Source: Nostoc sp. GT001
GTDB lineage: Bacteria; Cyanobacteriota; Cyanobacteriia; Cyanobacteriales; Nostocaceae
Length of the DNA: 30,314 nt
Direction of reading: 5' to 3'
Assembly: GCF_030382115.1 (NCBI RefSeq)
Contig: NZ_JAUDRJ010000003.1
Coordinates: forward strand, 6,453,007 to 6,483,320
Under the pieces are notes generated by a model that was not told the DNA's origin, made no database searches, and was given only the letters and a program-made list of their open reading frames with translations. The position numbers and the translations under genes were made by a program. Of the stretch, positions 1 through 7,932 are shown one piece after another; positions within the stretch are counted from its first letter, which is position 1, and every line of letters begins with the position of its first letter.

Positions 1-444
1 AATATTCTGTAAAACCACTTGTTGCAATGTTGCTTTTAACACGGACAGGTGGTTTTCTAATATCGCATGGAGTATATCTTCTATTTCACTGGGATAATGG
101 TAATAGGCAAATTCGTACTTCATAACGTAGTTTAGCTTCGCCCATTCCTTCAGGGTTTCACAGGTATAAATTAGCTTTTCCACTTCTTCTTGCCAACGTG
201 CAAAAATCCGGTAGCTAAAAAAGCTGCTGCATATATTGCCTTTTGCATCCCAGTAGGAAATACACACTTGATGTTTCAGAAGGTGGATTTTTTTGATTTG
301 CTTAACATCGTAGCCTTTAACTTTTAAAGCTTCTTTGGTTTCTGCGTCAGAAATGTTCCACTGTTCTGGTTTAATTTTATTAATGGCTATAAGATTTTTA
401 CCTTTGCGGCGATATTGGTTAATTTTGCCTGGCTTGCGAAACAT
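1..444 (-). CDS. Unknown protein, 3' end outside window
   Basis: An uninterrupted reading frame of 148 codons runs on the minus strand from an ATG at 444 to the left edge, with no stop, so the C-terminus lies outside the window. The visible protein begins MFRKPGKINQYRRKGKN, is basic at the N-terminus, then turns mixed-charge and aromatic-rich (KGYDVKQIKKIHLL, CISYWDAKGN, YEFAYYHYPSE). I see no signal peptide, membrane segment or catalytic motif, and I do not recognise the family. The gene is divergent from the XRE regulator at 685, so the spacer 445-684 probably carries promoters for both. That the frame is coding rests on its length and protein-like composition in AT-rich DNA. Confidence 0.6.
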   Translation of the reverse strand, partial: MFRKPGKINQYRRKGKNLIAINKIKPEQWNISDAETKEALKVKGYDVKQIKKIHLLKHQVCISYWDAKGNICSSFFSYRIFARWQEEVEKLIYTCETLKEWAKLNYVMKYEFAYYHYPSEIEDILHAILENHLSVLKATLQQVVLQNI

Positions 445-624
445 GATGCACCTTCGATATTATTTCTTCGCAGCAAAGTCTAACTACTAGCACAACCGCC
501 GTAGCAAACTAAGTTTTTTGGGTTGATTAAAGATAGATGGGTTATTCTACTAGCTTGATGCCTGTAGTTGCCGATTTACAACCAGAGATATAGTTTAGTA
601 CTAAAACACAAGGCTGTCAATATA

Positions 625-658
625 AAAGTAAACTTGTATTATTGAAAGTAAACTTGTA
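625..658 (+). promoter_or_regulatory. Two direct repeats upstream of XRE gene, candidate operator
   Basis: The 14-mer AAAGTAAACTTGTA occurs at 625-638 and exactly again at 645-658, so the copies start 20 bp apart, about two helical turns. They end 26 bp before the GTG start of the XRE-type regulator. Binding of the XRE protein to its own upstream repeats is inference. Confidence 0.4.
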
Positions 659-684
659 AATAAAGTTGGCTAGCTATATAAGCA

Positions 685-1047
685 GTGAAGATCGAAAGCA
701 AACAAAAACTGATTGAAATCATTAAACTAGCTCGCGGTTCAATGAGTCAGCGAGCGTTTGGTAAGCTTTTGGGAGTATCTGCTACTGCTGTTCAGATGTG
801 GGAAAAAGGTGTGAAGGTTCCAGATACAGAAAATTTGGCTCAAATCGCATCGAAAGCAGGCTACACAATGGAAGAGTTAATCAGCTGCATTGATGGTAAG
901 CCAATTCCAGAAACTTCAGATTTGAGTCTGATTCTGAGACAAATCCAGCACATGCCTCTTAGCCAAGTAGCTCAAATTGTGCAAGCTGCGGCAGATAGAT
1001 TGGCGGCTGTGGCTGAAGCGTCTGGGGATGAAGCGAAAGCAAGTTGA
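685..1047 (+). CDS. XRE-family helix-turn-helix regulator
   Basis: A 120-residue protein with an N-terminal Cro/C1-type helix-turn-helix at about residues 6-65: the stretch SQRAFGKLLGVSATAVQMWEKG has the usual helix 2/helix 3 layout, followed by VPDTENLAQIASKAGYTMEELI, the typical end of this domain. The C-terminal part (about 75-120) is predicted helical and Ala-rich and could be a dimerisation region. The start is GTG at 685; no clear Shine-Dalgarno is visible. The two 14-bp direct repeats at 625-658 make autoregulation plausible. The target genes are unknown. It could control itself and the divergent gene at 1-444. Confidence 0.8.
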   Translation: MKIESKQKLIEIIKLARGSMSQRAFGKLLGVSATAVQMWEKGVKVPDTENLAQIASKAGYTMEELISCIDGKPIPETSDLSLILRQIQHMPLSQVAQIVQAAADRLAAVAEASGDEAKAS

Positions 1048-1056
1048 ATATTAAAA

Positions 1057-1138
1057 TAATTCGTAATTCGTAATACTTCGGCTCCTTTCGACTTCGCTCA
1101 AGGCAAGACGCTCAGTACAAGTTCGTAATTCGTAATTA
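1057..1138. repeat. Extragenic dispersed repeat with TAATTCG units
   Basis: Tandem TAATTCG units at 1057-1074 and again at 1122-1138 flank an inner part containing TTCGACTTCGCTCAAGGCAA. The inner sequence resembles dispersed intergenic repeats known in Nostoc genomes. No coding potential is seen. Confidence 0.6.
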
Positions 1139-1212
1139 AGTTTTTTAAGGGCGATTTAGCGCAAAATCGGATCAAACTAGCTTGTGGTTTCTTGCTGTCA
1201 AGATTCAACTCT

Positions 1213-1692
1213 ATGGACAAACCTTTTTTGTATGACCAAGACTTCTATGGCTGGACACAGCAGCAGGCTAAAGCGTTAGAGCAGAGGCTAGTTATGGAAC
1301 TAGACTGGCAACACCTGCAAGAGGAAATTCAAGCTTTGGGGAGACAGGAGTATCGGGAACTCGTGAGCCGTCTGAGTGTATTACTCGGTCATCTCTTAAA
1401 GTGGGAGTATCAACCCGAACAACGCTCTCGCAGTTGGTTTTTAACAATTAGAGAACAGCGTCGCGCCATCCACAGGCATCTGCGACAGAACCCTAGTTTA
1501 AAGTCTCGAATCGAAGAATCATTGTTAGATGGCTTTGAAGCCGGAGTCGATTTGGCGCTACGAGAAACTAACTTACCATTACGAACTTTTCCAAAGGATT
1601 GCCCTTATTTATTTGATGATGCGATGTCTACGACGGGCTACGCCTACGCAGACAATTTTCTGTGCGATACTCGTCAAGACTGGGAAGGATAA
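1213..1692 (+). CDS. DUF29 family protein
   Basis: A DUF29 protein, a family very common in cyanobacteria with no established function. The family pattern is clear: LYDQDFYGWTQQQAKAL near the N-terminus, ELDWQHLQEEIQALGRQEYRELVSRLSVLLGHLLKWEYQ style helices in the middle, then SWFLTIREQRR and the C-terminal LRTFPKDCPYLFDD. The frame is open from a TTG at 1192, but family members begin just before the LYDQDF motif, so ATG at 1213 is preferred (159 residues). The last about 20 residues do not look like family sequence and coincide with a dispersed repeat at 1621-1650. A second DUF29 gene lies at 9543-9977. Confidence 0.85.
   Translation: MDKPFLYDQDFYGWTQQQAKALEQRLVMELDWQHLQEEIQALGRQEYRELVSRLSVLLGHLLKWEYQPEQRSRSWFLTIREQRRAIHRHLRQNPSLKSRIEESLLDGFEAGVDLALRETNLPLRTFPKDCPYLFDDAMSTTGYAYADNFLCDTRQDWEG
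1621..1650. repeat. Dispersed repeat inside DUF29 3' end
   Basis: GCGATGTCTACGACGGGCTA followed by CGCCTACGCA matches a repeat type seen between genes in Nostoc. Here it is read in frame as MSTTGYAYA within the C-terminus of the DUF29 protein. Recognition is from memory of the motif, not from a search. Confidence 0.6.
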
Positions 1693-1738
1693 TTAGTACC
1701 ATTTTTATGACGCTCATTTGTTATTTGGAGATACCTTA

Positions 1739-1781
1739 AGTAAAACGAGGTGAAAAAAATTATATACTTATAAGTTTTACT
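1739..1781. promoter_or_regulatory. Inverted repeat upstream of unknown gene
   Basis: AGTAAAAC at 1739-1746 is the reverse complement of GTTTTACT at 1774-1781. The repeat sits 28 bp before the ATG at 1809. It could be an operator or an mRNA leader hairpin, or the end of the preceding transcript. Function is not shown. Confidence 0.25.
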
Positions 1782-1808
1782 CCAAGTTAGTTAGATATAG
1801 TTACATCT

Positions 1809-2285
1809 ATGAAACAAGTAATAGAAAATGTAAAACAAACTATAGCGCAAAAAGAAATACTTTGGGCTTATCCAATTGCACTTAAATTACAAAAATATCA
1901 CTATAGTTTGGCAATTAAATGGGCAATAGAGTGCATAGAAATATATTCATCCGAGATTGAATCGGACAAACTCTCCCAGCTTAATAAATATATTCAGCAA
2001 GCTTTATCAAAGCAAAATGTTTTAACTCCTTTACAGTGTAATGAAATTAGTCGAGAAATATGGTATTTGCCTGAAAGGGAAGAAATTCAAACTGCAATAG
2101 CTCGACTATGGGGTTCTATCGCAGCTTTTAAAGATGGAGAAGATCGTGGTGGAGTAATGGAAACCACTAGGGCAGTCGAATTAGTATTACCTGATATATC
2201 CGCTCATCGTCTATTAGATCGATACTTAGAAGCTGCTGTAATAATTTTTGAAGAATACGAATCACAAAACAAGGCGTGTGAGTAG
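1809..2285 (+). CDS. Unknown protein, 158 residues
   Basis: A soluble, mostly helical protein with no signal peptide, membrane segment or recognised motif. It begins MKQVIENVKQTIAQKEILWA, has an acidic central part (EIYSSEIESDKLSQL) and the recognisable stretches ISREIWYLPEREEIQTAIARLWGS and HRLLDRYLEAAVIIFEEYE. The composition and AT-rich codon use match the neighbouring accessory genes. It stands alone: the next gene starts over 200 bp downstream, after a dispersed repeat. I do not recognise the family. It has the look of a small cyanobacterial lineage-specific family, but that is a guess. Confidence 0.65.
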   Translation: MKQVIENVKQTIAQKEILWAYPIALKLQKYHYSLAIKWAIECIEIYSSEIESDKLSQLNKYIQQALSKQNVLTPLQCNEISREIWYLPEREEIQTAIARLWGSIAAFKDGEDRGGVMETTRAVELVLPDISAHRLLDRYLEAAVIIFEEYESQNKACE

Positions 2286-2400
2286 TAGAATCGCCTTGAT
2301 TCATCTGGCGATCGCTAATTTTGGCTGAGTTAGAGGTTCTGGAAGAAATACGTAATGACTATATAAACTAAGCCCGTCTGCGTGGACTCCAGCAAGTTGA

Positions 2401-2447
2401 AACCCACGGAGGTGGGTTTTGTCTGTATAGCTGCGATTTCTAATCGC
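2401..2447. repeat. Two-hairpin dispersed repeat
   Basis: Two perfect hairpins lie in series: AACCCAC/GTGGGTT at 2401-2418 with a 4-base loop, and GCGATT/AATCGC at 2433-2447 with a 3-base loop. This arrangement resembles a repeat dispersed between genes in Nostoc and other cyanobacteria. It follows the gene ending at 2285 by about 115 bp, so it may also act as a transcript end. Confidence 0.55.
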
Positions 2448-2528
2448 CAGTGCTAGGGTATTTTACTGGCAGTTAAGGAATAAATGGTTTTAAAATGGTG
2501 CAATCTGAAAATATTTAGGGGTGCAGCT

Positions 2529-3013
2529 ATGTCGCTACGCAATGAGCCTTTAGATTGGCAAGTTGAAACCAACAATCCTTATATACCAGTTTATCATCAA
2601 GGGAATTTGGTGGGATTTTTAAACCAGAATATGCTAGTGAAATTATTAAAGTTTTAAATGAAGAAGAAGTTTTAAAAAAAGCGCTAAAAATGGCTTGTAC
2701 TGATTTAATTAAAAAAATCGGCGGCGATACCAGAAAAGTCAATTATTTAATGGAAAAATATATAAAAACTAGTGAACGTCCCAAGTATGGAACTAGAGCG
2801 ATCGCAGTTTTACTTCAGGATAGGCAAAAAGAGCTTGACTTGAGTAACCAGGAGTTTGCTAAATTCTGCGATACCTTTAAATTATCCCCTACTGAACTGA
2901 ATAGTATTTATGCTGGAGAAGCATTTGATGATAGTTTATTAGCGCCCCTTTCACGGATATTAGGGATGGCAAAAGAGCAATTGCTCAAAGTGCGAGATGG
3001 TTCTGAAGAATAA
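2529..3013 (+). CDS. Unknown protein split over two frames (candidate -1 frameshift or pseudogene)
   Basis: The first frame starts at ATG 2529 behind an AGGGG Shine-Dalgarno and gives 42 residues (MSLRNEPLDWQVETNNPYIP..., stop at 2655-2657). The -1 frame takes over smoothly with PEYASEIIKVLNEEEVLKKAL and stays open to 3013. Joined at the T TTA AAC heptamer at 2618-2624 it gives about 161 residues, which reads as one continuous protein. The C-terminal part (residues about 95-155) looks like a degenerate helix-turn-helix: VLLQDRQKELDLSNQEFAKFCDTF, then a short acidic stretch and LLAPLSRILGMAKEQLL. The family is not recognised. If no frameshift occurs, only an internal start at ATG 2690 could give the 107-residue C-terminal part. 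Ordinary mutation or a sequencing error in the T5 run would produce the same picture. Confidence 0.5.
2618..2624 (+). promoter_or_regulatory. T TTA AAC heptamer, candidate -1 slippery site
   Basis: The heptamer fits X XXY YYZ and is in register with the zero frame (TTT TTA AAC). After a one-base backward slip the next codon is CCA at 2624, which is exactly the frame of the downstream part. An AAGGGA lies 13 bases upstream (2599-2604). No strong downstream stem is visible, which weakens the case. Confidence 0.3.
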
Positions 3014-3059
3014 AGTAATAAATGAACAGCAAATAAAAATTTTCAAATGATATAAAATT

Positions 3060-3878
3060 GTGAAAACAGACATCATCTTTTATCGGCTGTTTCAAGAATT
3101 CCCTGATATCTTCTTTGAACTTATTGGTAATCCTCCAGAATCAGCTAGTCTTTATCAATTTTCATCAGCTGAAATCAAACAAACAGCCTTCAGAATCGAT
3201 GGCGTATTTCTGCCTACACCAGGAAGTGATAACCCGATTTACTTTGTTGAAGTGCAATTTCAAGCTGATGGGGAAATTTATTCACGGCTAATTGCAGAAA
3301 TATGTTTATACCTCCGTCAGAATCAACCATCAAATGACTGGGGTGCTGTGGTTTTATACCCAAACAGGAATCTTGATACAGGCAATATCAAACATTACCG
3401 TGAGTTTTTCACAAGTGGGCGCGTCAGGCGCATTTATTTGGATGAATTAGGTGAAGCTGCATCGCTTCCAATTGGCATTGCAACTGCTAAATTAGTAATT
3501 GCAACTGACGATATAGCGATCGCACAAGCAAGGGAGTTGATAGACAGAACCAAGTCAGAGATAAGCTCACCACCAAAACAGCAGCAATTATTACAATTTA
3601 TAGAGACGATTTTGGCTTACAAATTTCCCACAATGAGTAGGGAGGAGATGGAGGAAATGTTTGGCTTAAGCGAATTAAAACAAACCAGATTTTATCAAGA
3701 AGCCTTTCAGGAAGGTGTTGAAGAAGGTAAGGTTCAAGGCATTGAAGAAGGTAAAGTTCAAGGGAAACTAAAAGCAGTACCAGCAATGTTGGCAGCAGGG
3801 TTGACTGTAGAACAAGTAGCACAGGCGTTAGATTTGAATGTCGAAGAAGTCAGAGAAGTAGCACAAAGTCAGCCTTGA
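3060..3878 (+). CDS. Rpn/DUF2887-type PD-(D/E)XK nuclease-like protein
   Basis: A 272-residue member of the Rpn-like family often annotated DUF2887, which belongs to the PD-(D/E)XK nuclease superfamily; relatives in enteric bacteria promote RecA-independent recombination. The start MKTDIIFYRLFQEFPDIFFEL is characteristic. Likely active-site residues are D47 in RIDGVF and E64/Q66 in YFVEVQF. The C-terminus carries a short repeat (EEGKVQG twice, about residues 224-238) and a helical tail, VEQVAQALDLNVEEVREV, usual in this family. The start is GTG at 3060; the nearest upstream ATG runs straight into a stop. It follows the two-frame gene by 46 bp and could share its transcript. Members are numerous in cyanobacteria and mobile in origin. 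Confidence 0.85.
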   Translation: MKTDIIFYRLFQEFPDIFFELIGNPPESASLYQFSSAEIKQTAFRIDGVFLPTPGSDNPIYFVEVQFQADGEIYSRLIAEICLYLRQNQPSNDWGAVVLYPNRNLDTGNIKHYREFFTSGRVRRIYLDELGEAASLPIGIATAKLVIATDDIAIAQARELIDRTKSEISSPPKQQQLLQFIETILAYKFPTMSREEMEEMFGLSELKQTRFYQEAFQEGVEEGKVQGIEEGKVQGKLKAVPAMLAAGLTVEQVAQALDLNVEEVREVAQSQP

Positions 3879-4033
3879 GATAGATGTGGTAAATTTTATC
3901 CGTGGCTCAAGCCAAATTTGGTTTGCGGCTTCCAAACTTGATCACGACGAATTTATAGTTAATTTTTGTTAATATTAGAGGCGGTGTTAGTACTTCGTCC
4001 TCAACCACCCACTCCCTACCTGAGAGAAACTTA

Positions 4034-5719
4034 ATGCTGCGACTAGAACATATAAGTAAAATTTATCCCACAGGCGAAGTTCTCAAAGATATCAACTGGG
4101 AAGTTAAACCAGGCGATCGCATTGGCTTAGTCGGTGTCAACGGTGCTGGAAAATCAACCCAACTTAAAATCATCTCTGGGGAAATGGAACCCACCGCTGG
4201 CGAAATCATTCGTCCTAATAGCTTACATATAGCCTACCTTAACCAAGAGTTTGAAGTAGACCCCACTCGCACCGTTAGAGAAGAATTTTGGACTGTCTTC
4301 AAAGAAGCCAACGAAGTACAGTTATCTCTGGCGCACATCCCACAAGAGATGGAAACGGCTAGCCCAGAGGAACTGGATCGACTGATCGACAAGTTGGATC
4401 GCTTGCAGCGTAAATTTGAAGCCTTAGACGGCTACAACTTAGATGCACGCATTGGGAAAATTCTGCCAGAAATGGGGTTTGGGCTAGAAGATGGCGATCG
4501 CCTCGTCAGTGCCTTCAGTGGTGGTTGGCAAATGCGGATGAGTTTAGGTAAAATCCTGCTGCAAAAACCCGACTTGTTGCTGCTGGATGAACCGACTAAC
4601 CACCTAGATTTAGAAACAATTGAGTGGTTGGAAAATTACCTCAGAGGGCTGATTACGCCGATGGTAATAGTCTCCCATGACCGGGAATTCCTTGACCGCC
4701 TCTGCACCCAAATTGTGGAAACTGAACGTGGCGTTTCCAGTACCTACCTTGGTAACTACTCGGCATATTTGGAACAAAAAGCCGAAAGTCAATCAGCACA
4801 ACTGAGTGCTTACGAACGCCAGCAAAAAGAATTAGAGAAACAGCAAACCTTTGTTGATAGATTCCGCGCCAGTGCTACCCGCAGTACCCAGGCAAAAAGC
4901 CGGGAAAAGCAACTCGACAAAATCGAGCGCATTGAAGCGCCCATTGCTGGGGTAAGAACTCTACACTTCCGTTTTCCCCCTGCACCCCGCAGTGGACGCG
5001 AGGTAGTAGAAATTAAAGATTTAACTCATCTTTATGGTGATAAAATCTTGTTTTTGGCAGCAAATCTGCTAATTGAAAGAGGCGATCGCATTGCTTTTCT
5101 TGGCCCCAACGGTGCTGGAAAATCTACCCTTCTGCGCGTAATTATGGGTATGGAACCACCCACAGAAGGCATTGTTCAATTAGGGGATCATAACGTTATT
5201 CCTGGTTACTTTGAGCAAAACCAAGCTGAAGCTTTGGACTTGAAAAAAACTGTCATGGAAACTATCCATGATGAAGTTCCAGACTGGGATAATCAAGAAG
5301 TCCGCACGCTTTTGGGACGCTTCTTATTTACAGGTGATACTGTATTTAAGGCAGTTGGGGCATTAAGTGGAGGAGAAAAAGCTCGTTTGGCGTTGGCAAA
5401 AATGCTTTTACGTCCCGCAAACTTACTAATTTTAGATGAGCCGACAAATCACCTAGATATTCCAGCGAAGGAAATGCTGGAAGAAGCTCTCAAAAATTAT
5501 GACGGTACGGCAATTGTAGTTTCCCACGATCGCTACTTTATTTCTCAAGTAGCTAACAAAATCGTCGAAATTCGTGATGGTGAATTCCGGGTTTACTTAG
5601 GAGACTATCATTACTATCTCCAGAAAATTGCCGAGGAAAAAGAACAAGCAAAGTTAGCTGCGATCGCTGCTGAAAAAGCTGCTAAAAAAGCTGCAAAAGC
5701 TTCCAGTAAAAAGAAATAA
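4034..5719 (+). CDS. ABC-F family ATPase
   Basis: A soluble protein of 561 residues with two ABC ATPase domains and no membrane segments, the ABC-F layout; such proteins act on the ribosome (translation factors or antibiotic-target protection). Walker A motifs are GVNGAGKST at 34-42 and GPNGAGKST at 357-365; signatures are FSGGWQMRM and LSGGEKARL; both domains have DEPTNHLD (first at 185-192) followed by a switch histidine (VSHDR). The charged linker between domains (about 245-310) is helical with KQQTFVDRFRASATRSTQAKSREKQL, as in Uup/YdiF-type members. The tail is Lys/Ala-rich. The start ATG at 4034 is close behind GAGAGAAAC. The substrate of this particular member cannot be told from sequence. 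Confidence 0.93.
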   Translation: MLRLEHISKIYPTGEVLKDINWEVKPGDRIGLVGVNGAGKSTQLKIISGEMEPTAGEIIRPNSLHIAYLNQEFEVDPTRTVREEFWTVFKEANEVQLSLAHIPQEMETASPEELDRLIDKLDRLQRKFEALDGYNLDARIGKILPEMGFGLEDGDRLVSAFSGGWQMRMSLGKILLQKPDLLLLDEPTNHLDLETIEWLENYLRGLITPMVIVSHDREFLDRLCTQIVETERGVSSTYLGNYSAYLEQKAESQSAQLSAYERQQKELEKQQTFVDRFRASATRSTQAKSREKQLDKIERIEAPIAGVRTLHFRFPPAPRSGREVVEIKDLTHLYGDKILFLAANLLIERGDRIAFLGPNGAGKSTLLRVIMGMEPPTEGIVQLGDHNVIPGYFEQNQAEALDLKKTVMETIHDEVPDWDNQEVRTLLGRFLFTGDTVFKAVGALSGGEKARLALAKMLLRPANLLILDEPTNHLDIPAKEMLEEALKNYDGTAIVVSHDRYFISQVANKIVEIRDGEFRVYLGDYHYYLQKIAEEKEQAKLAAIAAEKAAKKAAKASSKKK

Positions 5720-5733
5720 TAGATCAAGTACAG

Positions 5734-5767
5734 ACTTAGTAGTAGTGCTAAAATGCTACTACTAAGT
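5734..5767. terminator. 12-bp perfect hairpin after ABC-F gene
   Basis: ACTTAGTAGTAG at 5734-5745 pairs perfectly with CTACTACTAAGT at 5756-5767 over a 10-base loop, 15 bp after the ABC-F stop. It probably ends that transcript or stabilises its 3' end. There is no T-run after it, so it is not a textbook intrinsic terminator. Confidence 0.55.
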
Positions 5768-5940
5768 AATCACTTGTTGTTAGCGATCGGCAACACTACA
5801 GAAAAATTGCTTAAGTTTAAAAAATATTTCAAAAAACTGTAAGTCTTTCATAAAAGAAATTAATAAGCAAAAATTCACTTGCGGCGTGGATTAGCAGTGG
5901 TATCATTCGGGTATTACAAAAAGTAAAGGGCAATTTTACT

Positions 5941-7539
5941 ATGACCAAAGCACCTGTTGCTCCTGTGGTGCTAGTCATTTTAGACGGATGGGGCTACTGC
6001 GAGGAAAGGCGAGGAAACGCTATTGTTGCTGCTAAAACTCCCATAGTGGACAGTTTATGGACAGCTTATCCGCATACCCTCATCCGCACATCAGGAAAAG
6101 CCGTAGGGTTGCCAGAGGGTCAAATGGGCAACTCGGAAGTTGGTCATTTGAACATTGGCGCTGGGCGAGTAGTACCGCAAGAACTGGTACGCATCTCTGA
6201 TGCGGTTGAAGACGGTTCTATTGCCTTAAACCCAGCACTCGTCAAAATTTGCCAGGAAGTTCGCTCTCGGAATGGCAAGCTGCATTTAGTAGGCCTTTGT
6301 TCTGAGGGAGGGGTACATTCACATATCACCCATCTATTCGGACTACTTGACTTAGCCAAAGACCAGCGAATTCCAGAAGTTTGTATTCACGCCATTACCG
6401 ATGGTCGTGACACCGCCCCAACTGACGGTGTAAGAGCAATCACACTATTGCAAGATTATATAAACCGCACAGGAATTGGGCGCATAGTCACCCTCAGCGG
6501 TCGCTACTACGCGATGGATCGCGATCACCGCTGGGATCGCGTCAAACGTGCCTACGACGTGATGACTCAAGATGGTGTGGTTGATAATCGCACGGCTGTA
6601 GAAATCTTGCAAGCATCTTACGCCGAAGGGGTAAAAGATGAATTTGTCAACCCAATCCGAATTGCTCCCGGCGCAATAGAACCAGGGGATGGGGTGATAT
6701 TTTTCAACTTCCGCCCCGATCGCTCCAGACAACTAACTCAAGCTTTGGTCAGTCCCACATTTAACGGTTTTGAAAGACAGCTAATCACACCCCTGTCTTT
6801 TGTTACCTTTACGCAGTATGATTCAGACTTACCCGTGGCTGTAGCCTTTGAGCCTCAGAATCTCAGTAACATTCTGGGAGAAGTCATAGCCAATCACAGT
6901 TTGAATCAGTTCCGCACCGCCGAAACCGAAAAATACGCCCACGTCACCTATTTCTTTAATGGGGGTCTGGAGGAACCTTTTGCTGGAGAAGATCGGGAAC
7001 TGGTAAGCAGTCCAATGGTAGCGACTTATGATCACGCCCCAGCGATGTCAGCAGTAGCAGTTACAGATGTTGCGATCGCTGCGATTCAAAAGGGTATATA
7101 TTCCTTAGTTGTGATTAACTATGCCAATCCAGACATGGTAGGGCATACTGGTCAAATCGAAGCTACCATTACAGCAATTGAGACAGTCGATCGCTGTTTG
7201 GGACGTTTGTTAGAGAGCGTTATCAAATCCGGCGGTACAACAATTATTACTGCCGATCATGGCAACGCTGAGTATATGCTAGATGAAGGGGGTAATCCCT
7301 GGACGGCTCATACCACTAACCCAGTGCCCTTCATCTTGGTAGAAGGAGAGAGAGTTAAAATCCCTGGATATGGTACAAATGTCGAACTGCGAAGCGATGG
7401 CAAGCTATCCGACATCGCTCCCACAATTCTAGAGATTTTACAGCTGCCTCAGCCACCAGAAATGACCGGGCGATCGCTGCTGAAAACAGCAGAATACGAG
7501 CTGCAACGTACTCGCACTCCCGTGCAAGTAGGGCTGTAA
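5941..7539 (+). CDS. gpmI: 2,3-bisphosphoglycerate-independent phosphoglycerate mutase
   Basis: GpmI interconverts 3-phosphoglycerate and 2-phosphoglycerate in the cytosol using two Mn2+ ions; in cyanobacteria it stands at the branch from CO2 fixation to lower glycolysis. The 532-residue length is normal. The metal site begins VVLVILDGWGY (D15), the phosphoserine nucleophile is S65 in QMGNSEVGHLNIGAGR, and ITDGRDT and RYYAMDRDHRWDR are the substrate-binding motifs. The second metal cluster is visible as NYANPDMVGHTG and ITADHGNAEYM, and AHTTNPVPF closes the phosphatase-like domain. The start ATG 5941 follows AAAGGGCAATTTTACT. secG follows 149 bp downstream on the same strand, a gene order I recall from other cyanobacteria. 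Confidence 0.97.
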   Translation: MTKAPVAPVVLVILDGWGYCEERRGNAIVAAKTPIVDSLWTAYPHTLIRTSGKAVGLPEGQMGNSEVGHLNIGAGRVVPQELVRISDAVEDGSIALNPALVKICQEVRSRNGKLHLVGLCSEGGVHSHITHLFGLLDLAKDQRIPEVCIHAITDGRDTAPTDGVRAITLLQDYINRTGIGRIVTLSGRYYAMDRDHRWDRVKRAYDVMTQDGVVDNRTAVEILQASYAEGVKDEFVNPIRIAPGAIEPGDGVIFFNFRPDRSRQLTQALVSPTFNGFERQLITPLSFVTFTQYDSDLPVAVAFEPQNLSNILGEVIANHSLNQFRTAETEKYAHVTYFFNGGLEEPFAGEDRELVSSPMVATYDHAPAMSAVAVTDVAIAAIQKGIYSLVVINYANPDMVGHTGQIEATITAIETVDRCLGRLLESVIKSGGTTIITADHGNAEYMLDEGGNPWTAHTTNPVPFILVEGERVKIPGYGTNVELRSDGKLSDIAPTILEILQLPQPPEMTGRSLLKTAEYELQRTRTPVQVGL

Positions 7540-7547
7540 AACAGTTA

Positions 7548-7647
7548 ATAGTGAGGAGTTAAGAGTTAATAGTCAAGAGTGATGAATTAAAACTTTCCTA
7601 ACTCCTAACTCCTAACTCCTAACTCCCAACTTCCAACTCCCAACTCT
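7548..7647. repeat. Heptad repeats (TAACTCC type) between gpmI and secG
   Basis: Seven consecutive 7-bp units lie at 7599-7647: four exact TAACTCC, then CAACTTC, CAACTCC, CAACTCT. Opposite-sense units (GGAGTTAAGAGTTA) lie just upstream at about 7552-7565, so the transcript can fold into an imperfect hairpin. These match the short tandem heptamer repeats known from heterocyst-forming cyanobacteria. Confidence 0.8.
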
Positions 7648-7688
7648 GACTCCCTGTTTGAAAAATTGTTATAAATGAGATTCCTACC

Positions 7689-7922
7689 ATGACAGTTAGT
7701 AATATCGTGCAAGGCATTTGGGCATTTTCCGCCACTGGTTTGATTATCTTGGTTTTACTCCATAGTCCTAAAGGTGATGGCGTTGGCGCTATTGGCGGAC
7801 AAGCCCAATTATTTAGCAGCACCAAAAGTGCAGAAAACACCTTAAACCGAATTACTTGGGCATTGACAGTAATTTTTCTCGGTTTAACAGTAGTTTTAAG
7901 TGCTGGTTGGCTGCCTAAATAA
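7689..7922 (+). CDS. secG: Preprotein translocase subunit SecG
   Basis: A 77-residue inner or thylakoid membrane protein that assists SecYE in moving preproteins across the membrane. Two hydrophobic helices are clear: about residues 5-25 (IVQGIWAFSATGLIILVLLHS) and about 53-72 (ITWALTVIFLGLTVVLSAGW). The cytoplasmic loop between them carries PKGDGVGAIGGQAQLFSSTKSAENTLNR, the SecG signature with the Gly-rich turn. The length fits cyanobacterial SecG. It lies 149 bp after gpmI, beyond the heptad repeats, and 10 bp before the protease gene at 7933, so these two may be co-transcribed. Confidence 0.95.
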   Translation: MTVSNIVQGIWAFSATGLIILVLLHSPKGDGVGAIGGQAQLFSSTKSAENTLNRITWALTVIFLGLTVVLSAGWLPK

Positions 7923-7932
7923 GGATAGGTAA

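Noticed and set aside
3598..3822. Leucine-rich minus-strand frame
   Set aside because: Shadow of the Rpn/DUF2887 gene, opened by its Glu/Gly/Lys repeat.
7599..7647. Heptad units as a CRISPR-like array
   Set aside because: Units are directly adjacent 7-mers without spacers, so not a CRISPR array.
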